NCBI RefSeq assembly: GCF_900698885.1
Contig: NZ_LR217705.1
Span: forward strand, 496,001 to 560,000
Source: Erwinia_E haradaeae_H
GTDB lineage: Bacteria > Pseudomonadota > Gammaproteobacteria > Enterobacterales > Enterobacteriaceae
Direction: 5' to 3'
DNA: 64,000 nt
Translations under genes and position numbers: made by a program
The notes under the pieces: generated by a model
Databases searched by the model: none
What the model was told of the DNA's origin: nothing
Seen by the model: only the letters and a program-made list of their open reading frames with translations
In this document: positions 40,417 to 50,800 of the stretch, piece after piece
Layout: the number at the start of each line of letters is the position of its first letter
Position numbering within the stretch: position 1 is the stretch's first letter

Positions 40417-40871
40417 GAAACCACTCCCCGTGATATTGTAAGAGCCATAATAATAGCATCTTCTTTTCCATTAGCTACTGGGTAATAATTTGAGCGAATA
40501 GTAACCTCATTAAAATTAAGACATCTATATAGCATTATTGCAGGATAGTTTGAACACCTTACTTCGAGTCATAACGTTTTAATGTTGCGCGCCACAAGCT
40601 GACCTATCAAATGTTGTAATAAAATTTTCCCCAAACCACGTCTCTTAAAGTTGGGGTCTACAGCTATATTAAATAGATTTGCCTCATCTATTACTAGCTG
40701 AGTAATAGCAAAAGCAGCCATAACACCATCAACCATAAGACAAAAATTCAAATACCTAACTCCTTGATTTTTAAAAAATGTTTTTTTTGTTGATGGATAT
40801 GTGTGGCTTCTTTGCTCAATAAGAAACGCGGTATCAAAATGATGCGGATAAAGTAAGGAAATCTGATTCAT
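40410..40871 (-). pseudogene. rimI: rimI with one in-frame UGA (ribosomal S18 acetyltransferase)
   Basis: RimI acetylates the N-terminal Ala of ribosomal protein S18. The frame opens MNQISLLYPHHFDTAF and keeps YLNF, AAFAITQLVIDEANLFNIAVD and the acetyl-CoA loop RRGLGKILLQHLI. At codon 101 the conserved Trp of TLWLEVR is TGA. Without any frameshift the homology then runs on: LEVRCSN, LYRCLNFNEVTIRSNYYP and EDAIIMAL, ending at TAG for 153 codons (E. coli 148). The catalytic Glu103 and Tyr115 equivalents lie after the UGA, so the 100-residue product should be inactive. UGA acts as a stop in murB, cysP and erpA, so a recoded genetic code is unlikely. Either a young pseudogene or a gene read through. 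Confidence 0.92.
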
Positions 40872-42225
40872 ATAAGCGATCTATTAGTTATAAGATACGT
40901 GCCATTGTATATTGCAAGCGTGTTATTGTTTTTTATTTTATTAGCAGCATGTAAAGCTAGGTGAAGTCATCTAGGTATTGCCATGCGTTTTGATTCGCTT
41001 CTAATTAAAATCTGTTGTTTAGAATTTAAAAGTACTGAGAGATTAAAAATGGAACTATCCTCTATCTAATTTTTTATATTTATATATTTTTTAGAAATAT
41101 TATAATTTATGTATTTCAATGTCAGAATAATTATCTCTTTTCATTCTGTTATTTTTACTAGTTATCACTATATTGTATAGATCTTTTTCAGTAGAAGTTT
41201 AAAAAAATCATAAATTGACCTATTTCTTTCAGGTGTAATCAATAAGACAAGTTATAATATAACATACATTACATGATAAACAAGAGATTGCATTTCCACT
41301 GATATGCAATACTAATCTTAATATATTCACATGGGATATTTGTCTAAATGTTTTTAATTTTTTCTATTGATAAGTTTGGTTATTTAGAAAAAAATTCTTA
41401 CGTATCTTAATAGATTATTATATTCTATAAAATAGAAAAATAAATTTTTTATATTTCTTGATAAAATCTATATCCACAATATATATTGTAGAATTCTTAG
41501 ATTTTTTATTTGTTATGTACTATTTATTACATGATATGATTGAAATATTTTTAAAATTTAAAAGAACTAAAAATAAAATTTAAAATTTTAATATTAAGTA
41601 ATTAGTATATTTAATATGATTATTTTTTACTGATTGATTAATATATATAATATATATTAATATTATATATCTCTACATATAAGTTACTATACATTTTATT
41701 TATAATTTGTTAATTTTATTTATAATTTGTTATTTGATAGGAACAATATTCTAACATCTAAAGTGAATCTAAAAATATTTGTTATTTTTTATTAAAGAAG
41801 AATGCATGATACCAGCCTAATATTTTTAATATTAGTATAATATTTAAACATGATCTAATTTTAGGTAAAAGATATTATTTATAAATAATTTAAATTATAA
41901 CATTTAAAAGATTTTTTAATTCATCTTAACTCAAAAAATTTAATTCAGATGTATTTTTATATTATGTATCTACTTAAGTTTTTATAAAAATATTCTTTTA
42001 TATAAAATCCTAGTTAAGAATTAAATATGTAAAATATATATTGCTTTACTTTTAATAAGTGTCGATAGAGAATGTGTTATATTAATTGAAATATCATCTA
42101 GCGCCATAAGGATTAACACCAAAGAATACTATTATCATGTAATTAAAAATTACTGCGCGTATATTACGGTTTGATCTTATTTATAAGAGATACTATTTAT
42201 AAAATAAATTTATAATAGTGTAGTA
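40872..42225. other. Gap between rimI and lipA
   Basis: 1.35 kb of very AT-rich DNA. E. coli holD, which precedes rimI, was not found. It contains the 20-base tandem duplication at 41694-41732. No gene or RNA is supported. Confidence 0.5.
41694..41732. repeat. Two-copy 20-bp tandem repeat
   Basis: TTTTATTTATAATTTGTTA occurs twice with a period of 20 bases and no mismatch in the 19 compared bases. Non-coding. Confidence 0.85.
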
Positions 42226-43173
42226 TTATGTATTTAATTCTTTTATCTGTATATCAGCATGGTAAGACGATCTAACTAAGGGCCCACAAGAAACATGCAA
42301 AAACCCCATAGAAACTGCTACTGTCTTTATGTTATTAAATTCAAATGGACTGACATATCTTTTTACTGGTAAGTGTTGAGGGCTTGGCTGTAAGTATTGT
42401 CCAATAGTTAGTATTGTCACCCCATTACACCTAAGATCATGCATGACTTCTTCTATCTCAGAGTTAGTTTCACCCAAGCCAACCATTAATCCAGATTTAG
42501 TAGGAATATCTGGATGATATGTTTTAAAGATTTGAAGTAATTTTAGTGAATTTTTATAATTTGCACCAGGACGCACCAGATGGTAGATACGCGGGACGCT
42601 CTCTAAATTATGGTTGAATATATTCGGGGGCGTGACACTAAGGATCTTAAGCGCGCGGCTCATACATCCCCGAAAATCAGGGACTAGAATTTCAATTTTT
42701 ATAGATGGATTTGTTTTACGAATAACACTGATACAGTTAGAAAAATGTTGAGCACCTCCGTCATGTAAGTCATCACGATTTACTGAAGTTATCACCACAT
42801 GTCGCAAGTTCATTTCATGGAGGCATTTTGCTATATTATTTGGTTCATTAATATTTGGTGGCATAGGGCGTCCGTGTGTGACATCACAAAAAGGACAGCG
42901 ACGAGTACAGGTTGCACCTAGAATCATAAAAGTAGCCGTGCCATTGCTAAAACATTCGGACAAATTAGGACACGAGGCTTCTTCACAAACAGAATAAAGA
43001 TTATGTTTACGTATGATAGATTTTACACGCTGGACACAACTAGGATCAGCCGGTAATGTAATTTTAATCCATTTTGGTTTAGGTAAAATATTGACACGAT
43101 TAGCTTGATTTTTATTAAGTGGCACTGTATTCAATATATTGACAGCGCGACATTTTAGGCTATTTTTAATCAT
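42226..43173 (-). CDS. lipA: Lipoyl synthase
   Basis: Radical-SAM enzyme that inserts two sulfurs into octanoyl groups on lipoyl domains. 315 residues against 321. Both [4Fe-4S] sites are intact: the auxiliary CxxxxCxxxxxC in CEEASCPNLSEC and the radical-SAM CxxxCxxC in CTRRCPFCD. The late RSSYHAD serine segment, which binds the auxiliary cluster, is also present. The N-terminal leader is shorter and divergent. It lies downstream of lipB on the same strand, as in E. coli, with a 620-base gap where E. coli has ybeF. Confidence 0.96.
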   Translation of the reverse strand: MIKNSLKCRAVNILNTVPLNKNQANRVNILPKPKWIKITLPADPSCVQRVKSIIRKHNLYSVCEEASCPNLSECFSNGTATFMILGATCTRRCPFCDVTHGRPMPPNINEPNNIAKCLHEMNLRHVVITSVNRDDLHDGGAQHFSNCISVIRKTNPSIKIEILVPDFRGCMSRALKILSVTPPNIFNHNLESVPRIYHLVRPGANYKNSLKLLQIFKTYHPDIPTKSGLMVGLGETNSEIEEVMHDLRCNGVTILTIGQYLQPSPQHLPVKRYVSPFEFNNIKTVAVSMGFLHVSCGPLVRSSYHADIQIKELNT

Positions 43174-43793
43174 AAGTGACAGTTCACAATTAATTAACTA
43201 GATTATAGACTCAGGTTTATGGCTTGAAGGTTGTAGTATGTAATTTTGTAAAAATTTTACTCAGTCTTTTTAATTAATCTAATCAATAAAAAATATATCA
43301 TATCAAGTATGTTAACTAAGAGGAGTATTGTATCTCAAGATATTTAAATATATTTATTCATTGATTTTTAGATAAAAATTTATAATTTGACGATATTTTT
43401 GCGCTAAATACAAGTTTGTATTGCATTTTAAGATAAAATAATAGTGTCCTTTTTAGGAGATCAGAAAAACAAGAACTTTTTATTCTATCAAATATAAGAA
43501 GTATTAGGTATAAAAAATAACTATTCATGTATCTCGCAGTACAGCAAACAATAATATATAACATATTGTTCTTTAATGAACAGCATGAAATTACCATTCT
43601 GTAAACACTATATCAGTATATTTAAGTTACATAGAATACTTATGTAAATTAAAATCACAGTGATTACGCCACTAACATGACATTTTAAGGGGCGCAGACT
43701 ATACTTTGAAAAATAGTTAATCTGATTGTGCTAATTTATCTTTTCTTATAGATTTGACTACATACAACTTAAAGAACACACTATATATTGTAT
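43174..43793. other. Gap between lipB and lipA
   Basis: E. coli has ybeF here. A 79-codon minus-strand frame (43358-43597) shows no LysR-type features and is treated as chance. No repeat or RNA is seen. Confidence 0.5.
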
Positions 43794-44528
43794 TTAATCT
43801 AATGCATGATACTCAGATATAGTACTATTCTTATCCCAATAAATCCTGTTAACAGCTAACTGATGCGTTAAGCTACGTATCAATATTGGTTGAACTTCTA
43901 AGAGAGTTATCTCAGGTTTTTTCTGTTTTAATTGAGTCATTTCAAGTAAAGGGTCTCCGCAAGGGTCAATATATAGAAAAGGGGTTAAATCCATATTAAT
44001 ATTAAAAGCTAAACCATGATATGAGCAATTATTTCGTACACGTAATCCTAATGAGCATATTTTTTTGCCATCTACATATACACCTGGTGACCCAGGTTTT
44101 ATATATGCATTTACAGAGAATACAGCCAAAGTCTCAATTGCTGTTTGCTCAAGAGCAACTACTAATTGATGAACTCCAATGCATCGCCGCTTTAGGTTTA
44201 TCATTGCATATAACATTTGCTGGCCTGGACCGTGATAAGTAATTTGCCCGCCTCGATCACTTTTCATGATAGGAATGCCTGTAGGTAATATAAGAGGTTT
44301 TTTTTTACTTGTCTGGCCTTGTGTAAATACTGGAAAGTGCTCTACCAACCAGATTTCATCTGGTGTCATGTAATCTCTTTGGTTGGTAAATTTCCGCATG
44401 GCACACGAGATAGATAGCCAGTTATGTAAACCAAGTGATCGAATAATAAGTGTGTCTGGAGACAAAATCTGTATTCCTATTCTATAAGTTATACTAGTTT
44501 TCCAATCTTCAATAAACTTTACTGCCAT
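43794..44528 (-). CDS. lipB: Octanoyl-[ACP]:protein octanoyltransferase
   Basis: Moves octanoyl from ACP to lipoyl domains, feeding LipA. Core motifs are DEIWLVEHFPVFTQGQ, SDRGGQITYHGPGQQ, the catalytic lysine in GKKICSLGLR and the catalytic cysteine in DPCGDP. With the ATG used here it has 244 residues against 213, the extra lying at both ends. A TTG at 44465, with AGGA 9 bases upstream, would give MSPDTLIIRSLGL, which aligns with the E. coli start MYQDKILVRQLGL; it is a serious alternative start and removes 21 residues. Order ybeD-lipB-lipA as in E. coli. Confidence 0.94.
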   Translation of the reverse strand: MAVKFIEDWKTSITYRIGIQILSPDTLIIRSLGLHNWLSISCAMRKFTNQRDYMTPDEIWLVEHFPVFTQGQTSKKKPLILPTGIPIMKSDRGGQITYHGPGQQMLYAMINLKRRCIGVHQLVVALEQTAIETLAVFSVNAYIKPGSPGVYVDGKKICSLGLRVRNNCSYHGLAFNINMDLTPFLYIDPCGDPLLEMTQLKQKKPEITLLEVQPILIRSLTHQLAVNRIYWDKNSTISEYHALD

Positions 44529-44599
44529 TAGATATAATCAATTATGATAAATATGTATTATAAGAGAAAACATCTTCATAGATATTTTTATGTAAGTCA

Positions 44600-44863
44600 T
44601 TATAAGACCATAAAAACTTTTTCGATATTACCTAATTTATTGTATAATGTATCCACCTGTTGAATATGAGTTACGGAAACGGTGATAGATACTGAAGAAT
44701 ATTTTCCTTTCTGGCTAGTTTTAAGTTCTGGAGTATACTCACCAGGAGCATAAATTTGTACTACTTTAACTATTTTCTCCACTAGGTCAGGACATGACAG
44801 AGCTATAATTTTATAAGTAAATAATGTAGGAAACTTAAGAAAATTTATAAGATTGCTTTTCAT
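44600..44863 (-). CDS. ybeD: DUF493 family protein YbeD
   Basis: Small conserved protein of unproven function, linked to lipB by position. Start set at the ATG giving MKSNLINFLKFPTLFTYKI, with AAGGTG just ahead; this gives 87 residues, exactly the E. coli length. Conserved segments are FPTLFTYK, APGEYTPELKTSQKGKYSSV and THIQQVDTLYNKL. It has an ACT-like fold in known structures. An upstream ATG (44875) adds 4 residues. E. coli dacA upstream is absent. Confidence 0.93.
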   Translation of the reverse strand: MKSNLINFLKFPTLFTYKIIALSCPDLVEKIVKVVQIYAPGEYTPELKTSQKGKYSSVSITVSVTHIQQVDTLYNKLGNIEKVFMVL

Positions 44864-45919
44864 TGACACCTTCATGCTATAAGTTTAGAGTCTGGAGTGA
44901 GTAATAGATTACTTAAATTTTAATCACATAGATTATTTAATGAGATATATTAGAAATAATTACAGTAATTTGTAAAAAACCTGCTTATATTATACTGTCA
45001 TTGAGCATAAAATAATGTATTGCGTTGTAGATAAATTAGGTATTTGTATTTTTATTAAATATTAAAAAAGATGTCAATTGTTCAATAATGATTGAATCTA
45101 TCTTAGTTATCATTGGAGCTTAATGCTCTATTATATATATATTTTTTATATATTATGTGAATGATGATTAAGATATGCTTTGTCAGGTGTATCAACCTCT
45201 AATTCCATAGAATAAATGAGTAGTGAGCTACTATATATATCTGATGATTGCCAATAATATTAAAAATATTATCTAATTTAATATTAAAGATATTATCTAA
45301 TTCTGTTTTTTAATAAGTTTATAGAGAATTAATAGTTCTTTATTTTACTTTTAGCTAGTATTCTGTATCGTGTATGAATTTTAGTTATAGTATTATTACA
45401 CCTTTGCTCTGAAGGCATACAATATTATATTGATAACTTAACGAGAGAATATTATAAAGAGCGTAGATATAGATTGAGTCTGTGAAATAATTTAATATTA
45501 TTTTGTAGTATGCAGTAGTATGAATTTTTTTTGCTGTGTATTCTCAAATAAGGATAAGGAATATCGTGGGATTATTAAATAACCATATAGGTGATCATTA
45601 TTTTTAGAATATTTTTTTAGAATTGATTATATCATAATAACCATGTTATGAAACAGTATCATAAAAATTAAAAAAAGAGTATTGAGTTTTAGTGTGAAAA
45701 TAATAGATTAGTGCCTAAAACATGAAATGTTAATATATTACAACTAATATAAGTCTCTTTTATTAGTAAGTTAACCAATGGTAGTTCATTGATTACTACT
45801 AAAATATTATTTAGATTTTGAGATCTTATGTGGATCAGAAGATTTATTTAAATATCTGATGCGACGGAGTTAAAAAGTTATCTAATAACCTAAAATCTTT
45901 TATTGCTAATTGCGAAAAA
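44864..45919. other. Gap between ybeD and glnS; dacA not found
   Basis: One kilobase between two leftward genes. dacA is expected here from E. coli order upstream of ybeD, but I see no trace of it. The one structure is the 24-base direct repeat at 45256-45303. Confidence 0.5.
45256..45303. repeat. Two-copy 24-bp tandem repeat
   Basis: Two adjacent copies of a 24-base unit beginning AATATTAAA and ending ATCTAATT, differing at two positions. Non-coding slippage product. Confidence 0.8.
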
Positions 45920-47593
45920 TTATGCGTTAATTTTTACCCAAGTATTCCGCAAACCCACAATACGATTAAAGACTAAATTAGTTGAAGAAGAGTTGACACT
46001 ATCGGTACAAAAATATCCCTCTCTTTCAAATTGGTAAGGAAATGAAATTTTTGCAGTTCGCATGCTGGGTTCAATGAAGCCATGTTGAATAACTAGTGAG
46101 TTTGGATTCAATTCTTTGATAAAATTATCTGCTGCCAATGGATTAGGTGAATTAAATAGTCTCTCGTATAAACGAAATTCCGCAACAAGTGCATATTTTG
46201 CTGATACCCAATGAATGACTCCTTTGATCTTACGACCATCACTTGGATGCTTCTTCATCGTGCTCATATCACAGGAGCAAAATAAGACAATGATATTACC
46301 TTGAGAATCTCTTTCTACACTCTCTGCTTTAATTACATAGGAATAACGTAAACGCACTTCTCCTCCTAAGATTAGGCGTTTATAATCTTTTTGCTCCTCT
46401 TCTTGAAAATCAGAACTATCAATATAAATTTCTTGTGTAAATGGAACTGAACGTGTTCCAAGTTCATGTTTGTTAGGATAATATGGTATATTGAGTATTT
46501 CTTCGTAATTTGATGGGAGATTCCTAATAAGTACTTTGATTGGATTAATTACAGCCATTACCCTTGGCGCGTGAGCATTTAACTCTTCACGAATACAACT
46601 TTCAAGCATTTCAATATTAATCATATTTTCTTGTTTTGTAACACCAATACGACGGCAAAATTCACGTATAGATGCTGCCGTATAGCCTCGTCGACGCATG
46701 CCAGCAATAGTAAGCATTCTTGGATCATCCCATCCTTCTACAATATTTTCAACAACTAGACGGTGCAGATGTCTTTTAGAGATGATAGTGTATTGAAGAT
46801 TAAGACGTGAAAATTCATACTGTCGTGGATGCGCAGTAATATTGATATTATTCAAAATCCAATCATATAAACGACGATTATCTTGAAATTCTAGTGTACA
46901 TAAAGAGTGAGTAATCCCCTCCAATGCGTCAGAAATACAATGGGCAAAATCATACATTGGATATATACACCATTTTTTTCCGGTTTGGTGATGTTCTTCA
47001 AATTTTATGCGATAAAGTACTGGGTCACGTAGGATAATAAAAGGCGATGTCATATTAATTTTAGCACGTAAGCAGGCATCGCCTTCAGCGATTTCACCAT
47101 TACGCATTTGAGAAAATAATTGCAAATTATCGCGTATACTACGATTACGATACGGGCTGTTTTTTCCAGGTGCGGTTAAAGTTCCACGATATTCGCGAAT
47201 TAAATGAGATGATAATTCATCAACATATGCTAAGTTTTTCTGAATAAGTTCAATAGCATATTGATATTGTTTTTCAAAATAATCTGAAGAATATCGAACC
47301 TTACCATCCCACTGAAATCCTAACCAGGTAATGTCACGCTTAATAGATTCAATAAATTCTGCATTTTCTTTTGTTGGATTTGTATCATCAAATCGTAGGT
47401 GACATTTTCCTTTGTAGTCCTGAGCTATGCCAAAGTTTAGACAAATGGATTTCGCATGACCAATATGCAGGTAACCATTTGGTTCTGGTGGGAAACGGGT
47501 GCGCACTATTTTATGCATGCCCTCTGCTAGATCTTTATTAATAATTTGTCGAATGAAGTTAGTTGGATAGCTTGAGATCTTACTCATTTTCAT
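45920..47593 (-). CDS. glnS: Glutaminyl-tRNA synthetase
   Basis: Class I synthetase for tRNA-Gln; its substrates, both Gln isoacceptors, are encoded in this window. 557 residues against 554. Motifs are FPPEPNGYLHIGHAKSICLN (HIGH), RFDDTNP, DFAHCISDALEGITHS, and the KMSKS-like ISKR. The two C-terminal beta-barrel anticodon-binding domains are complete to FNRIVGLRNTW. Sits downstream of recB on the same strand after a 220-base gap. Intact. Confidence 0.97.
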   Translation of the reverse strand: MKMSKISSYPTNFIRQIINKDLAEGMHKIVRTRFPPEPNGYLHIGHAKSICLNFGIAQDYKGKCHLRFDDTNPTKENAEFIESIKRDITWLGFQWDGKVRYSSDYFEKQYQYAIELIQKNLAYVDELSSHLIREYRGTLTAPGKNSPYRNRSIRDNLQLFSQMRNGEIAEGDACLRAKINMTSPFIILRDPVLYRIKFEEHHQTGKKWCIYPMYDFAHCISDALEGITHSLCTLEFQDNRRLYDWILNNINITAHPRQYEFSRLNLQYTIISKRHLHRLVVENIVEGWDDPRMLTIAGMRRRGYTAASIREFCRRIGVTKQENMINIEMLESCIREELNAHAPRVMAVINPIKVLIRNLPSNYEEILNIPYYPNKHELGTRSVPFTQEIYIDSSDFQEEEQKDYKRLILGGEVRLRYSYVIKAESVERDSQGNIIVLFCSCDMSTMKKHPSDGRKIKGVIHWVSAKYALVAEFRLYERLFNSPNPLAADNFIKELNPNSLVIQHGFIEPSMRTAKISFPYQFEREGYFCTDSVNSSSTNLVFNRIVGLRNTWVKINA

Positions 47594-47813
47594 TTCCTTA
47601 GTAAAACTGATGAAATTTTATGTAAAAATATTTAAAGCATAGTGTTTTTATAGTAAAAAGTTATTATTTATGCGTTAGATATTATTTATTACTAAATTAG
47701 TAGAAGTAAGTATTGAATCTCATTATCAAAATTATTAAAATATAGTATAAAGAGATTTTATTAATAGTGCACGACTTGTTTTTGCATTATTTAGATATCT
47801 TAATTCTATGGAC

Positions 47814-50800
47814 TTAGAGCCTATCCATAGAAGTAATGAAATCTGCATGTAGAAGAGTATTATAAACAGCGTTATCATTTTCTAAATGATTTACGCCACG
47901 TAAAAAAAGATAGATTATCCCACCAAAGTGCCTCTGATAATCATAATCTATTAAACGATGACGTAAATATCGATGTAGTGCCAATGTATATAATTGGTAC
48001 TGCAAATCATAACGGTGCTCCTGCATTGCCTGAATGATTCTATTTTTGGTGTAATAATTGCCACTTTCACCGAACCAATGAGATTTATAATCTAATAGGT
48101 AATATTTACCTCTCCAGAGAAATACTAGATCAATCGAACCTTCCAGCATGCCTTTAATTTGATTAAATCTAAGTGGAGGGCAACTCGCCGATAATGGATC
48201 TTGTTGCATAATCTTGTTTAGTTTTTCTGCTGTAAGTGGTTCTGAAAATGGTAAATAAAATTTTAGTTCTACCTGTCTATTCTTCATGGGTATATTGTGC
48301 AGACTAACACCAGTTTCATTTAAAGTAGTATGAAGAATACTCTGAATCCATTCATACATTACTGGCACCCAGTCCTGGTTTAACCCATGATAGATAATCT
48401 GTTTTTCTAACCAAGAAATGCTCAATGGTGCGCTGAAATCTAGACTTGATAATAATCTATGAAGGAAGATCCCGGATTTCGCACCTCTTGGAAAAGTATG
48501 TCGTGTATATTGCATATTTTCCACTATACAACTACTGCTTGATTGATTTCCGGATACATGAATATCAAAACTTTTAAACGATAATCTATCTATACTATTA
48601 ATATTACTAGTACTAGTAGCATTATGTTTTTGCAAAAGATCTGAATAACTTGTAATTTTCCACTTCTCTTGAATAGGATATGATAATGTGCGGATATGAA
48701 TTTTTTCGATATCGATAGCATTACGATCAGTATCCTGCCATTGTCTCCCCTTTTGTCCTGATGCAATAGCAACGGCAGTATTTTCTCCATTAAACACTTG
48801 CAGCGCAGATTTCAAACTACTAGCGTTCATTGCTTGTCCTTTTTGAATTAAGTAGCCTATTGCACTACGATGTAAGTGACTTTTGTCGGTTTTTTTACTA
48901 GAGCTTATAAATAGTGGCGCAATACCAACACTACAGTGAAATATAGAACGTGTAAGTGCCACATACAACAAGCGTAGATCTTCTGATAATCTTTCTTGAT
49001 CGGCTAAGACCATGTTTTTAGTATCTTTTTGTAAGTCAAGCACAGTCGTAAAAGTTTGATGATCATAAAAAATTGCATTTTTTGCTTCACGAAAAGTGGC
49101 AGCAAATGGTATCCATACTAACGGATATTGCAATCCTTTAGATTTATGGATTGTGATAATTTGTACTAAAGTATGATTACTCTCTAGGCGAATGTATTGA
49201 TCAGGTTGACAGGAATTTGGTTTCTGAATGTTTTTTGTGAGCCAGTTTATTAAACTTTGTTCATTTGCGCATATAAACGAGGCTTCTTGTAACACTTCAC
49301 CTAAGTGTATTAGATTAGTTAAGCAACGTTTTACATGCAAAGGTGATGATAAATTCTCAGCGATTTTCTCCTGAAGCATGAGTTTACGGAGCATAGATAA
49401 TACACCATATTTTTTCCAACACGTTTGATAATCAAAAAATCTTCTTATTAAAGAATTCCACACCACTTCCTGACTTTGCATGGAATAAATAGTTGCTTTA
49501 TCTATGCCTAAAAAGTTTGTTGACAGACTACTTCGTAAAATTGATTTTTTTTCTGGTGTTAATATTGCCTGCAAGAGATAGAGCATTTCTTTTGCTTCTA
49601 ATGTAGAAAAGATGCTATCTCGATTAGAAAGGTATACCGATGGTATATTTAGTGCATATAGAGCTTTTTTTACTATTTCTGCTTCACTGCGCCTGCGTAC
49701 TAATATGGTAATATCTGAAGCTCTCACTGGTTTTTTATTGTTCATATAACAAAAAAAAGCTTTACCATTTTTACTTTGATGTAACCAATGACTAATTTCT
49801 GCGGCACACTCCTGTGCCATAAATTCTTGATAATCACTAATATTAATAGTACTACCTGGCTGTAGACAAAATTTTAGAGCAGGTTGCATCTTGCAGTTTA
49901 AACTAAAATGAAAGTGATGATTAGGTGTGGCTGATTGAATGCGTGTAAAGGGTATTTCTTTAAAAACAAACGGGTTATAATGATTTAAAAATAAAAGGTT
50001 AACGGCATCGACCATATTTTTTGATGAGCGCCAATTTGTTTCTAATGTATAGCGCTCCTTAATATCCGAGCGTGCGCGCATATAGGTAAAAATATCCGCA
50101 CCTCGAAATGCATAAATTGCTTGTTTAGGATCACCTATTAATAATAGCGCGCCATGAGATATGTTATGATATATAGCATGAAAAATACGATATTGTTGTA
50201 TATCGGTATCTTGAAATTCATCTATTAACGCTACTGGATAATTTTTTTGAATAGTTTTAGCTAATATTTTACCATTTGGTTTATGTAATGATGAATTAAG
50301 TAGCGTTAATAGATCATGAAATCCGATTTTTGCATGTAAAGATTTTTCTTGTTGTATAGAGCATCGAATCTGTTGCAGTGCTAAAGTTATAACGCAATCA
50401 TATAGGGATAGGGGGTTTGAAAGAAAACGCTCAATCTCCAGAAAAATTGGATGATGCGGTGGCTCTCCATTTGTACTTTTATTTAGTAATGTGCTTTGAC
50501 TAAAATTTACTAGATATTTTATTATAAAGTAATCTACTGTTTCAGTTTTTGCCCATTGTGTAATGCTATCCAGCCAGTTTTTTAGATTTTTTCTATTATA
50601 ACTACGGCGATTAATGCCAGATGTCTCAATTAATTCTTGTATATTTTGCACATTTAACCACGATGTTTTAATATTTTTAATACGTTCTATAATATTAGCA
50701 TGCTGTTGTTCGATGTTTTGATAGGTTGTGTGGGTTGTTTTCAGAAAAATCTCTTCCCTATATAGCCATGGTAATAATGTTTGAAGTAACTGTTCTGGTC

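Noticed and set aside
43358..43597. 79-codon frame in the lipB-lipA gap, where E. coli has ybeF
   Set aside because: No helix-turn-helix or LysR-type features; composition is that of non-coding DNA.
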